From: Flavobacterium luteum
GTDB taxonomy: Bacteria; Bacteroidota; Bacteroidia; Flavobacteriales; Flavobacteriaceae
Assembly: GCF_008806775.1 (NCBI RefSeq)
Contig: NZ_WAEM01000002.1
Span: forward strand, 1-64,000
Direction: 5' to 3'
DNA length: 64,000 nucleotides
The notes under the pieces were generated by a model. It was given only the letters and a program-made list of their open reading frames with translations. It had not been told where the DNA came from and ran no database searches. This document shows, in pieces, positions 29,986 through 38,947 of the stretch (the first letter of the stretch is position 1; the number at the start of each line of letters is the position of its first letter). The position numbers and the translations under genes are program-made.

Positions 29986-31110
29986 TCAATTATTTTTGTG
30001 CTTATTTCTCAAATTCATGATTGGTTTTTCAAAATAATTATACAAGAAAAAACTCAGTAGAAAAGTGACTAATAAATAACAAAAAGTAAAAATGTGCAAT
30101 TGTATCATTGAAAACGAACTGATATTAAAACAAGATTTCATTATTTGTAATACAATACTATAATGCAATAAGTAAATAGAGTATGATAATAAACTTAATA
30201 AAGTTATGGGTCTAAAAAACCATTTAGGAACGGATTGCCAATTTGAAAAAACCGGAAGAAATAAAGTGAATGTTACAGATACTAATGGTAAATATAAAAC
30301 ATTCCAAAAAAAAGGACATGTATTAATAAAAAATCGTAAATAGCCAACACCTACAAATAGAATAATTGAAAAAAAACATCCAAGAAAAAACAATTTTACC
30401 TTATGTTTTATCCAAAATTCATTATAACTTAAAGCAAACCAACTAGAAAGTATTCCTATTAAAATAGCATCTATTCGATACACGACAACCGACTTCAAAG
30501 AAACATTCCATTGCTCTATAGTCGTTTTTGACGTTGTAAAATAATATATGATTTTATTAAAAACAAAAATCACTATTAGAATCGCAATAACTATAATAAA
30601 GAATCTAGATTTGTGTTTTGGTTTAACTAAAGATGTTAAAAAATACAATGCAAAAGGCGTAAATAAATACCCAAATTCTAGAATAGACAAACTCCAAGAC
30701 TCTGGAAAAAAAGTCAGCATAGGCTGAGAAAAATTTTGGAAAAAGAAAAAATAATATCCAACATTTTCTATTTGAAAATGAAACGTTACAGCAATAACTA
30801 TGTTTAAAAGTAAAACCAAAAAATAATTAGGTAAGGTTCTAAACCAACGTCTTTTTAAAAAAGAAAAAACCGATTGAATAGTAAAATCATTCTGAATATA
30901 TAACTTGAACAAAATATTTCCAATTAAGAATCCGCTTAAAACAAAGAAAATCTCAACACCCCAAAAACCAAATAAAATCAGCATTTGAGACAACTTATTA
31001 TTTAAATTAGGATAAATTAAAAGCAAATTAGAAAACAAAACCATCAGGATTGCAATAGCCCGAAAAAAATCTAATCCGAAAATTCTTGGAACATTTTGTT
31101 CTTCATTCAT
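29986..31110 (-). CDS. Acyltransferase-3 family membrane protein lacking the motif His
   Basis: 374 residues with about ten hydrophobic helices, the acyltransferase-3 (OafA/YrhL-like) fold that O-acylates sugars of surface polysaccharides. It is a paralog of the gene immediately upstream (same length, alignable throughout: FGLDxxR, GFLIG, FPESWS, VVYRIDAILIGI, YSIYLLHYSIV). In the first helix the family RX10H motif reads R17...N28: the His is Asn (codon AAT). The active site may therefore be impaired or altered. It is only 5 bp downstream of its paralog, so they are co-transcribed. Confidence 0.85.
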   Translation of the reverse strand: MNEEQNVPRIFGLDFFRAIAILMVLFSNLLLIYPNLNNKLSQMLILFGFWGVEIFFVLSGFLIGNILFKLYIQNDFTIQSVFSFLKRRWFRTLPNYFLVLLLNIVIAVTFHFQIENVGYYFFFFQNFSQPMLTFFPESWSLSILEFGYLFTPFALYFLTSLVKPKHKSRFFIIVIAILIVIFVFNKIIYYFTTSKTTIEQWNVSLKSVVVYRIDAILIGILSSWFALSYNEFWIKHKVKLFFLGCFFSIILFVGVGYLRFFINTCPFFWNVLYLPLVSVTFTLFLPVFSNWQSVPKWFFRPITLLSLLSYSIYLLHYSIVLQIMKSCFNISSFSMIQLHIFTFCYLLVTFLLSFFLYNYFEKPIMNLRNKHKNN

Positions 31111-31115
31111 AGCAA

Positions 31116-32240
31116 TTACATTTTTATGTCTCTGAGTTTTGTTACAGGCTTTTCAAAAAAAGTATACAAAACGTAACTCAATGAAATAGTAAGAACCAAG
31201 TACAATACTGCAAACAAATGCAATTGTATGATACTAAAATTTGACGTGTCGATAAAATGCTTCAATAAATAAAGTACAATACTATAATGTAATAAATAGA
31301 TTGCATAAGATAATTCGCTTATATGCTCTACTGCTTTTTGAATACATGATGAACCCATTTTCCATTCAGAAAAAAACGGCAAAAAACAAACCAAAGCAGC
31401 CGTATTTAATGGTAAACAAATCACATTCCAAAAAAAAGGAAAATCTGCAATTTTTAGTTTTAAATAACCAAGACAGAAAAGTAAAATAAAAATTAATAAA
31501 AAGCCTAAAGTTCCAAATTTGAATTTTTGTTTTTGCCAAAATTTAGAATATTCACAAGAAATAAAACCAAATAAAACTCCTGCTAAAACGGTATCAATTC
31601 TATAAATAACTACAGAACGTAACGAAATATCCCATTGTGCCATAGTTGTGTTTTGAGTATTGAAATAGTAACTTATTTTCAGCATAAAAAAGAAAAGAAT
31701 CATCCCAGAAATGACCCACAAAAAAAGCATTTTTCTTGAAACTTTTTTAAAAATTATAGAAACTAGCAACAACAAAAAAACGGTAATTAGATAGCCATAT
31801 TCTTTTATAGGCATACTCCACGATTCAGGAAAAAAGGGTAATAAAGGCGTAGCAAAATTTTGAAAAAAGAAAAAATATTTCCACGAATCTACAATTGGGT
31901 AACCAATAAAAAAACCGATTATTATATTTACAACTATTATTAAATAATAGTTCGGCAAAATTCGAATCATACGTCTATTAAGAAAAGACATCATGGATTT
32001 AAATCCATAACCCTCATGCAAAAATTGCTTGTAAATAATACTTCCTATAAGAAATCCGCTAAGAACAAAAAAAAGCTCAACGCCAAAAAAACCACACATA
32101 TCAACTGCTTTTGCTAATAAACTAGAGCTTGGCGGATAAATCCAAGACGTATGTGAACACAATACTAGTGCAATTGAAATGACACGCAACAAATCCAATC
32201 CAAAAATTCGTTTGGTAGGTTTTCGTTCAGTTTCAATCAT
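31116..32240 (-). CDS. Acyltransferase-3 family membrane protein
   Basis: 374 residues with about ten membrane helices. The RX10H motif is intact (R19, H30 in LRVISIALVLCSH), and the downstream conserved blocks GVELFFVLSGFLIGS, FPESWSMPIKEYGY, YRIDTVLAGVLFG and YAIYLLHYSIV are present. It probably transfers an acyl group to a cell-surface glycan from the cytoplasmic side. First gene of a two-gene paralogous pair, divergent from the PHM-like gene with a 37-bp gap; candidate promoters for both directions overlap in this area. Confidence 0.88.
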   Translation of the reverse strand: MIETERKPTKRIFGLDLLRVISIALVLCSHTSWIYPPSSSLLAKAVDMCGFFGVELFFVLSGFLIGSIIYKQFLHEGYGFKSMMSFLNRRMIRILPNYYLIIVVNIIIGFFIGYPIVDSWKYFFFFQNFATPLLPFFPESWSMPIKEYGYLITVFLLLLVSIIFKKVSRKMLFLWVISGMILFFFMLKISYYFNTQNTTMAQWDISLRSVVIYRIDTVLAGVLFGFISCEYSKFWQKQKFKFGTLGFLLIFILLFCLGYLKLKIADFPFFWNVICLPLNTAALVCFLPFFSEWKMGSSCIQKAVEHISELSYAIYLLHYSIVLYLLKHFIDTSNFSIIQLHLFAVLYLVLTISLSYVLYTFFEKPVTKLRDIKM

Positions 32241-32249
32241 TTAAAATTG

Positions 32250-32257
32250 TATTTTTG
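32250..32257 (+). promoter_or_regulatory. Candidate -7 box for the PHM-like gene
   Basis: TATTTTTG matches TAnnTTTG, about 20 nt before the ATG at 32278, in the short divergent gap. Confidence 0.45.
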
Positions 32258-32277
32258 ATTTTCGATTCGATTAAATT

Positions 32278-33411
32278 ATGACAAAATCAAAGATATATAA
32301 ATTTTCAGGAGTTTTTGTGCTGCTTTGCACAATTGGTGCTGGAATATGGTATTGGCAACTACCCAACCGTCACAAAGCAATTATAAAGACGGTTTTCCTT
32401 CAGGAAACTGGAATTGTTGATAATAAATGGATAATCGATAATTCTCACTTAGAGTATAAAATGATTTCCCCAACTTTCTATATTGACGGGATTTACAAAT
32501 CTATGGAAGGGCCAAAATCTTCCAATTATATAAAGCTTTCGCAAGACTCAACATTACTTTGGCTTACTGGTTTTCATGTTAAAGCATTAGACTCTAAAAC
32601 CAAGAAACAAGTATCTAACGATTTTATTTGCCATACCAATATCGACTTTAATGATGTAAAATATTTTAGCAATTTTAATCTTAATGAAAGAATAGGAATC
32701 TATTATCCAAGATTGACTTCGCTCTCTCATGGGTTAGAAAATTTTACTTTTCCAAATGGATATGGCATTCCGATGAAAGGAAATGACTTGCTTTATATTA
32801 CTACCGAATCTTTAAACCACAATATTACTAATGCAAATTTTTGTATAAAGCATGAAGTTACTGTCGATTATTCTAAAAAAAATACAAATATTAAACCCTT
32901 ATTAAGCAGAACTGCTTTTATTATGTTACCTTATAACAAATCCGACCCGTATAAAAGTACAATAGATACAGGAAAAGACTATTGCGTTCCTGTAGAAACT
33001 AAAAATCATAGTTATGATTTTGGTGACGGAAATGTATTATCTGGGCATTGGATTATTCCTATTGGAAAAAAAACATATAGCAGCTCTATCGATGGACAAT
33101 TGCAAATTAAAGATAGTTTACAATTGCACGCTGCTGCGGTTCATGTTCATCCTTTTGCAACTGCATTAACTTTGTGGGATAAAACTACCAAAACAGCAAT
33201 TTTTAAAAGCAAAATGACAAACCATACAAACAAAATTGGACTTTCAAACATTAATTCTTTTAGTTCAGAATCTGGAGTTTGGATGTTTAAAAATCACGAA
33301 TACGAATTGGTTTTAGAAGTTAATAATACTACCAAAAGCAATCAAGATATGATGGCAAGTATGTTTTTGTTTTTTTATGATGCCGAATTGGATTCGATAG
33401 TAAATAAATAA
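32278..33411 (+). CDS. Membrane-anchored PHM-fold (copper type II monooxygenase-like / Nod19-like) protein
   Basis: 377 residues: one N-terminal membrane helix (about 8-26), then an extracytoplasmic domain. I recognise no close named family, but the motif order follows the two-domain peptidylglycine alpha-hydroxylating monooxygenase (PHM) fold, also found in plant Nod19 proteins: a CHTN segment at 118-121 in place of the first copper His-His pair; PNGYGIPM...LLYITTESLNHN (159-182) in place of the PHM PKGVGF...LQVHYG block; an HVH pair at H289/H291 like the PHM HTH copper ligands; and a Met cluster (M358, M359, M362) before LFFYD, like the PHM Met ligand. One copper site looks intact and the other incomplete. 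It diverges from the acyltransferase pair. Fold call moderate; activity unknown. Confidence 0.6.
   Translation: MTKSKIYKFSGVFVLLCTIGAGIWYWQLPNRHKAIIKTVFLQETGIVDNKWIIDNSHLEYKMISPTFYIDGIYKSMEGPKSSNYIKLSQDSTLLWLTGFHVKALDSKTKKQVSNDFICHTNIDFNDVKYFSNFNLNERIGIYYPRLTSLSHGLENFTFPNGYGIPMKGNDLLYITTESLNHNITNANFCIKHEVTVDYSKKNTNIKPLLSRTAFIMLPYNKSDPYKSTIDTGKDYCVPVETKNHSYDFGDGNVLSGHWIIPIGKKTYSSSIDGQLQIKDSLQLHAAAVHVHPFATALTLWDKTTKTAIFKSKMTNHTNKIGLSNINSFSSESGVWMFKNHEYELVLEVNNTTKSNQDMMASMFLFFYDAELDSIVNK
32288..32295 (-). promoter_or_regulatory. Candidate -7 box for the acyltransferase pair
   Basis: The minus strand reads TATCTTTG (TAnnTTTG) inside the start of the divergent gene, giving an acyltransferase leader of about 40 nt. 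Confidence 0.35.
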
Positions 33412-33479
33412 TCAAATACTTTTTTAAACCATTGAGAAATCTAAGGATATTATGACTTATTTCTTAAAAAATTTAATAA

Positions 33480-34433
33480 CTAAAAAAGAGAGGCTATAAT
33501 TTTTTCTATTGTAATTCCTTCGGCATCGGCTTTGTAATTTTTCACCACACGATGTCTCAAAATTCCTGTAGCTACGGCTTTTACATCTTCAATATCTGGC
33601 GAAAATTTACCGTTAAAGGCAGCATGTGCCTTTGCAGCCAAAATCAAATTTTGCGAAGCTCTTGGCCCTGCTCCCCAATCGATATAATTTTTTATAAAAT
33701 CATTAGAAAGCACATTATCCGGACGCGTTTTACTTACTAAAGTAACCGCATATTCTATTACATTATCAGTAACTGGTATTCTTCGAATTAAATGTTGAAA
33801 ATCGATAATTTCTTGTGCTGTAAACAACGGATTTACTGAAACTTTTGCATCAGTAGTGGTGCTTTTTACCACCTGTACTTCTTCAGCAAACGATGGATAA
33901 TCCAATTTGATAGAAAACATAAAACGGTCTAATTGCGCTTCTGGTAAAGGATACGTTCCTTCCTGCTCAATTGGATTTTGTGTAGCTAAAACGAAATAGG
34001 GTAATGACAATTTATAATTATGTCCGGCAATAGTAACAGCACGTTCTTGCATGGCTTCTAGCAATGCGGCTTGTGTTTTAGGAGGTGTTCTATTGATTTC
34101 ATCTGCCAAAATAATATTCGAAAAAATAGGTCCTTTTATAAATTTAAAATGGCGGTTCTCATCAAGAATTTCGCTTCCTAAAATATCAGAAGGCATTAAA
34201 TCAGGAGTAAATTGTATGCGTTTAAAATCTAATCCTAATGCTTGCGCAATAGTATTAACCATCAAAGTTTTAGCCAAACCAGGAACACCTACTAAAAGCG
34301 CATGTCCTCCTGAAAAAATACTTAATAAAACTTGGTCTACTACGTCATCTTGACCTACAATTATTTTAGAAATTTCCTTTTTTAATTCGGTTCTTTTCTG
34401 GACTAAGTTTTGTATTGCTGCTACGTCGGACAT
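33480..34433 (-). CDS. MoxR-family AAA+ ATPase
   Basis: 317 residues. Walker A GVPGLAKT lies at 49-56, Walker B IILADEINR near 110-118, with sensor and lid helices after residue 190 (GAGPRASQNLILAAKAHA is the MoxR signature). MoxR proteins act as chaperone ATPases for assembling metal- or membrane-bound complexes, often with DUF58/VWA partners; none lies in the adjacent window sequence. It is 45 bp downstream of the SurA-like genes, so it is probably the last gene of that operon. Confidence 0.93.
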   Translation of the reverse strand: MSDVAAIQNLVQKRTELKKEISKIIVGQDDVVDQVLLSIFSGGHALLVGVPGLAKTLMVNTIAQALGLDFKRIQFTPDLMPSDILGSEILDENRHFKFIKGPIFSNIILADEINRTPPKTQAALLEAMQERAVTIAGHNYKLSLPYFVLATQNPIEQEGTYPLPEAQLDRFMFSIKLDYPSFAEEVQVVKSTTTDAKVSVNPLFTAQEIIDFQHLIRRIPVTDNVIEYAVTLVSKTRPDNVLSNDFIKNYIDWGAGPRASQNLILAAKAHAAFNGKFSPDIEDVKAVATGILRHRVVKNYKADAEGITIEKIIASLF

Positions 34434-34478
34434 TTGATTTCAGATTTTTTATTAACTTAGATATTACTTTACTAAAAT

Positions 34479-35888
34479 CTACTTTTTTAACCAATTATTA
34501 GTAAACGAACATTCTCTATACTCACCATTAATTTTGATGTACGTTTCTTTAATTTTTTGTTCAGACCATTTTGCAATGGCATTTATTTGTTTTTCTTTTA
34601 AAGCAATCTCTTTAATCTTTATATAATCTTTAGCATAATCAGCAGTATGCTCATTGATTCTGTTGGTCACTGTCACTAATTTGTATTTCTTTTTTCCATT
34701 CTGATCAGTATCTAGAATCGGTAATGAAACCTCACCTTCTTTTAAATTTGAAACTTGACTATATAAAGACGGATCCATCTTAGTCAATTCAAAATGGGTA
34801 TCTTGAGTTTTTGGATTTACTAAAAGACCTCCGTTTGCTTTCGTTTCTTTTTCATCAGATTCGGCTCTTGCAGCTTCTGCAAAAGTTACTACTTTCTCAT
34901 CAATTTTTTTCTTAATTTGAGTTATTTTTTCTTTGGCTTCTTTGAGAGATTCGGCAGAAATTGCTGGCACTAAAAGAATGTGTCTTAACTCTACTTCCTG
35001 TCCTTTAATTTTTTCAACATAAATGATATGAAAACCGAAATCAGTTTCAAAAGGCTCAGAAATTTCACCTTCTGCTAGACTAAATGCAACATCTTTAAAC
35101 TCCTTTACAAAAGGTGTTTTTTTGTTCATTTTATAATAGCCTCCATTAGAGCTTGATCCAGGATCTTGTGAATATAAAACTGCTTTTGTAGAAAAACTCG
35201 AACCTTCCTGAACTTCTTTCTTAAACTCTTTGAGCTTATCAATTACTTTTTGTTTTTCTGCTTCGGTTATCTTGGGTTTTATGACTATTTGGGCAACTTC
35301 CATCTCTGCACCAAATGTAGGCAAATCACTTGCTGGTATTTTTTTGAAAAAATTACGAACTTCTTCAGGAGTAATTTCGACTTTATCAACAATTCGCTTA
35401 GTCATTTCTGAAGACAATTTATTCATTTTTATGATTTCAAAAAGATCTGCCCTGAATTCTTCTTCATTGGCTTTTTTGAAATACTGTACTGCTTTTTCCA
35501 TAGAACCTAATTGTTCAACCATATAATTAAGTTGTTCTTCTAGTTTAGATTTAACTTCTTCATCAGTAACTATTATACTATCTTGTACTGCTTGATGTGC
35601 GTAAAGCTTGTCTTCTAATAATTTTCCTAACATTTGACATCTAGTAATATCTTTTACAGAGCCTCCTTGACTTGAAATTTCAAGAAAGGACTTATCAATA
35701 TCCGAATCTAATATCAAATAATCTCCAACAGTTGCAATTACTCCATCAATCTTTTGTCTTTGAGTAGGGATTTTTTCAGGCACTGCCTTTTTAACAGTAT
35801 CCTTAATGATTTCTTGTGCATTTATGGTTGTTGCGGAAAAAATAAAAAAGAAAATAAATAGTGTTGCTCCTTTATTTATAAATTTCAT
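34479..35888 (-). CDS. SurA-type periplasmic peptidyl-prolyl isomerase
   Basis: 469 residues from the ATG at 35888 (MKFINKGATLFIFFF, a clean signal peptide ending at TINAQ). A start 42 nt further upstream would put 14 polar residues before the signal and is rejected. A SurA-like N-terminal domain precedes two parvulin (rotamase) domains, about residues 160-270 and 280-385 (SQDPGSSSNGGYY, FETDFGFHIIYVE). It chaperones outer-membrane proteins. It overlaps the upstream lipoprotein gene by 17 bp, indicating translational coupling. Confidence 0.92.
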   Translation of the reverse strand: MKFINKGATLFIFFFIFSATTINAQEIIKDTVKKAVPEKIPTQRQKIDGVIATVGDYLILDSDIDKSFLEISSQGGSVKDITRCQMLGKLLEDKLYAHQAVQDSIIVTDEEVKSKLEEQLNYMVEQLGSMEKAVQYFKKANEEEFRADLFEIIKMNKLSSEMTKRIVDKVEITPEEVRNFFKKIPASDLPTFGAEMEVAQIVIKPKITEAEKQKVIDKLKEFKKEVQEGSSFSTKAVLYSQDPGSSSNGGYYKMNKKTPFVKEFKDVAFSLAEGEISEPFETDFGFHIIYVEKIKGQEVELRHILLVPAISAESLKEAKEKITQIKKKIDEKVVTFAEAARAESDEKETKANGGLLVNPKTQDTHFELTKMDPSLYSQVSNLKEGEVSLPILDTDQNGKKKYKLVTVTNRINEHTADYAKDYIKIKEIALKEKQINAIAKWSEQKIKETYIKINGEYRECSFTNNWLKK

Positions 35889-36723
35889 AATCCTTGTCTT
35901 TAATAGCATCATCTGTAATTTCTTTTTCAAATTTTTTAATTAATTCTAACTTTCTTTTATTTAAGATAACTTCTTTTAATGTTGGTTTCAGATATTCATA
36001 AGGTCCAATTTGATTCTTGTCTATTGTTTGTCTAATTTTTACTAAGTAAACATCAAGTGAATCTGAATGCTGAATTGTTTTTCCTGAAGCTATATATTGA
36101 TCCCTATTATCAGGATTAATGAATGGTAATTTACTGTAAATACTACTCAAATTTACCCAAATAGAATCATTTAAGGCAAAACTCTTACATTGTAGTGCAT
36201 AGGTATCCCAAAATTTCTTATCAGATTTTTTAAAATCTAAAAACTTACTTTTTATAGTTTCAAATCTGGGGTTGTCTTTCCTCAAATTAATATATCTTAA
36301 ACGAACTAAAGTCCCGTTTGTTTTAAAATTTTCTTTATTGTTTTTATAATATGCTTTTAATTCCTCTTCTGAGATTATTGTATCTAAAGTTTTTTTTACA
36401 ACCTTTTCAATATATGCTTTAGTATATAAATCTATCTTATATTGTTTTATTAATAAATCAAATGCTGCTTTTTCTTCATCATCTAAATTTACTTCCGCTG
36501 CGTTTATTAATAATTTCTGTGAAGCCCAACGGTCAATGAAACTTCTTACTATGAGTAGGCTATCTTGTTTTGAAGTTCCTTGCGGGACCAAATTATTTAA
36601 GTCCTCCTTATACAAATAACTGTCTTTTACTTTAGCTATAGCAGTAACCTTTACTTCATTATTAAAAAAATGACATGAAGAAAATGTCAGAATTATCAAA
36701 AACAGAAAACAACATTTGTTCAT
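35872..36723 (-). CDS. SurA-related lipoprotein with degenerate parvulin region
   Basis: 283 residues. The signal peptide ends in a lipobox-like SSC (MNKCCFLFLIILTFSSC), so it is a predicted lipoprotein. The N-terminal half resembles the SurA chaperone module (WASQKLLINAAEV, a charged helical region, ITEEEL-like SEEELKAYYKNN). The C-terminal half lacks the GG...F and FG(Y/F)H signatures of active parvulin domains. It lies between two canonical isomerases and shares a base with the start/stop of its upstream neighbour. It probably acts as a chaperone without isomerase activity. Confidence 0.78.
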   Translation of the reverse strand: MNKCCFLFLIILTFSSCHFFNNEVKVTAIAKVKDSYLYKEDLNNLVPQGTSKQDSLLIVRSFIDRWASQKLLINAAEVNLDDEEKAAFDLLIKQYKIDLYTKAYIEKVVKKTLDTIISEEELKAYYKNNKENFKTNGTLVRLRYINLRKDNPRFETIKSKFLDFKKSDKKFWDTYALQCKSFALNDSIWVNLSSIYSKLPFINPDNRDQYIASGKTIQHSDSLDVYLVKIRQTIDKNQIGPYEYLKPTLKEVILNKRKLELIKKFEKEITDDAIKDKDYEIYK

Positions 36724-38693
36724 TATTTTTGAAGTTGTTTTTTTACGTTCTCAAAAACATCTTTGTTTACTTTAATTGTAAACTCCTTTTTTAAATCATT
36801 AACCCAGTTTTCTTCTAAAAACTGTTGGTAGTCATTAATCGCTTTTCCTTTGCATTCTTCTAATGTCTTTGGAGCGGCAGGAATTACTTTATCAGTCTTT
36901 ACTACAAAATAATATTCGCCTTCTTTTAAAATGTCTGAAACGCCAACTTTGAATTTTAATTCTTTTGGTAAAGATTCTGAACCTTCTTCAAAAACACCAG
37001 TATTAGTCATTATCTGCACTTTATCTTTGGTGTTTAATTTTTCTTTAATTTGCTCAGAAGCAATATTTTGGTTAAACATTTTTTGAGCTTTTTTAATAAC
37101 TTCAATATCAGTAGAGGAAGCTATTGTGGCGTCTACTCTGTTTTTCCAAGTATACTCTAATTTTTTGGTTTCATAAAATGATTGCAAACCTATAGAATCG
37201 GTTTTTGATTTTTCCCAAATTTCTTTTTCCATCAAATCGAAAAGTAATAATCCATCTCTATACTCTTCAATAACATTAGCAAAATCAGGAAATTCAGACT
37301 CTAAATTGTCATTATAATAACTATTCAATTTAGTATCAAGAAACTTTTCGTACAAATTATCAACTAGTTTATTTATGGGTTTTAACTTACTTCCTCCTTG
37401 TTGTTGCTCTTTTATATAGTTCAAAAAATCAGTCCCTGTAATGGTTTTTTCTTGTATGGCAAATAACTTTCCATCATATGGTTTTGTCACAGTTGGCAAT
37501 TCCCATTTACTTTCATAAAAATCATCAGTAACTGTTTTTGCTGCTGATTTATACATCTTATTATCTCTCTTAACAGCATATTTTTTTCTTAGCTTATCAT
37601 TCAATGAATTGACAATCAGTCTTGATCGATCGTCTTTTCCTACTTTGTCCTCTAATTCTGATTTTACTTCTTCAAAAGCTTTTACAGGATGTTTCTCTAT
37701 TAATTTTACTATATGCCAGCCAAACTCACTTTGAAAAGGAGCTGAAATTGGTTTTTCTTTAGTTAAAGAAAAAGCAGCATTTTCAAATTCTTCTGAACTC
37801 AACTGTCCTGATCCAAAACGATTAAGAAGCCCTCCTTTTGGCGATGATGATTTATCGTCTGAAAACTGTTTTGCGAGTTCTTCAAAATTTTCACCTTGTT
37901 GAATTTTTTGATAAATATCCTGAATTTTCTTATTTGATTTATCCCTTTCTTCTGCGGTAGCATCCTTTGGATCTAAAATCATTATATGCTCTACTGTAAC
38001 CTCTCCTCTATTGTCTCTAACATCCTCAACTTTAATAATGTGATATCCAAAACGAGTTCTAATAGGTCTTGAAATTTTTCCTTTTGGCGTTTTATAAGCA
38101 GCTGATTCAAAGGTATACACCATTCTAAATGCAGAAAAATAGCCTAAATCACCTTTGTTTTCCTTGGCAGATGGATCTTGCGATAATTCTTCAGCTAAAT
38201 TTCCGAAATCTTCTCCTTTAACTGCTCTATCGTAAATGGCTTTGATTTTGTTAAAGGCAATAAGTGTATCTGCAGCAGAAGCATTTTCATCAACTGTAAT
38301 CAGTATATGCGCTGCTTTAATCTCCTTAAGCGAACGATTGTATCCTTCTTCAACTAGTTCTTTTGTTACTTTGGAATCTGTTAAATAATTTTTTGAAAGC
38401 TGAGTTCTGTATGAATTAAGTTCGTTTTTATATGCCTCACCATTTTGCAATCCAAGCTTATTTGCTTTATTTATTTTAAGCTTATATCCAACAAATAACT
38501 CTAAATATTGGGTTAAATCTTTTTGAGATTCGTCTTTAACTAAATCTAAATTTTTATTGTAAACCCTCGAAAATTCGTCAGTATAGTAAGGTTTATCATC
38601 AATTGTAAATAAAATTTCTCTTTTAATATTTTGAGCATATGTTATGAATTGAAAAGAAAGTAATAATCCGACAAATAATTGTTTTATTTTCAT
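36723..38693 (-). CDS. Large two-parvulin-domain periplasmic isomerase
   Basis: 656 residues with a signal peptide (MKIKQLFVGLLLSFQFITYAQ). Two parvulin domains occupy about residues 120-225 (AAHILITVDE, GDLGYFSAFRMVYTFE, RTRFGYHIIKVED) and 230-340 (EHIMILDP, GGLLNRFGSGQLSSEEFE, QSEFGWHIVKL). A long C-terminal extension of about 300 residues has no recognised motif. It assists folding of exported and outer-membrane proteins. First gene of the chaperone operon; its stop abuts the next start. A full TTG-N19-TAnnTTTG promoter lies about 80 bp upstream. Confidence 0.92.
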   Translation of the reverse strand: MKIKQLFVGLLLSFQFITYAQNIKREILFTIDDKPYYTDEFSRVYNKNLDLVKDESQKDLTQYLELFVGYKLKINKANKLGLQNGEAYKNELNSYRTQLSKNYLTDSKVTKELVEEGYNRSLKEIKAAHILITVDENASAADTLIAFNKIKAIYDRAVKGEDFGNLAEELSQDPSAKENKGDLGYFSAFRMVYTFESAAYKTPKGKISRPIRTRFGYHIIKVEDVRDNRGEVTVEHIMILDPKDATAEERDKSNKKIQDIYQKIQQGENFEELAKQFSDDKSSSPKGGLLNRFGSGQLSSEEFENAAFSLTKEKPISAPFQSEFGWHIVKLIEKHPVKAFEEVKSELEDKVGKDDRSRLIVNSLNDKLRKKYAVKRDNKMYKSAAKTVTDDFYESKWELPTVTKPYDGKLFAIQEKTITGTDFLNYIKEQQQGGSKLKPINKLVDNLYEKFLDTKLNSYYNDNLESEFPDFANVIEEYRDGLLLFDLMEKEIWEKSKTDSIGLQSFYETKKLEYTWKNRVDATIASSTDIEVIKKAQKMFNQNIASEQIKEKLNTKDKVQIMTNTGVFEEGSESLPKELKFKVGVSDILKEGEYYFVVKTDKVIPAAPKTLEECKGKAINDYQQFLEENWVNDLKKEFTIKVNKDVFENVKKQLQK

Positions 38694-38771
38694 TATTTTA
38701 AAATTTCTATTTAATTACTAAATTAAGTCTTAATTGATTTTTTGAATTCTTTTTGAATGAATTTCAATCAA

Positions 38772-38801
38772 CAAAAATAACAATTCGATTGCATTATACA
38801 A
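38772..38801 (-). promoter_or_regulatory. Flavobacterial promoter of the SurA/MoxR operon
   Basis: On the minus strand TTG (38801-38799) is followed after exactly 19 nt by TATTTTTG (38779-38772), a complete match to the TTG-N17-19-TAnnTTTG consensus. Predicted transcription starts near 38766, about 73 nt before the first ATG. Confidence 0.65.
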
Positions 38802-38920
38802 CTATGGGCAATACTATTAACAAAAAATTATTAACGGAATTCCTCTCAAACATTTTTAATAGAAAATCGATTGAATAATAGTTGTTTAGAACAAAGTCTA
38901 TTTATTTGTTGAATAAATAC

Positions 38921-38928
38921 TATTTTTG
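38921..38928 (+). promoter_or_regulatory. Candidate -7 box for prfC
   Basis: TATTTTTG (TAnnTTTG) lies 20 nt before the ATG at 38948, which supports that start over the longer in-frame start at 38882. Confidence 0.5.
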
Positions 38929-38947
38929 CATTCCATTTACAATAAAT

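Noticed and set aside
38882-38947. Longer N-terminal extension of prfC
   Set aside because: The added 22 residues are not family-like and the -7 box at 38921 lies inside them.
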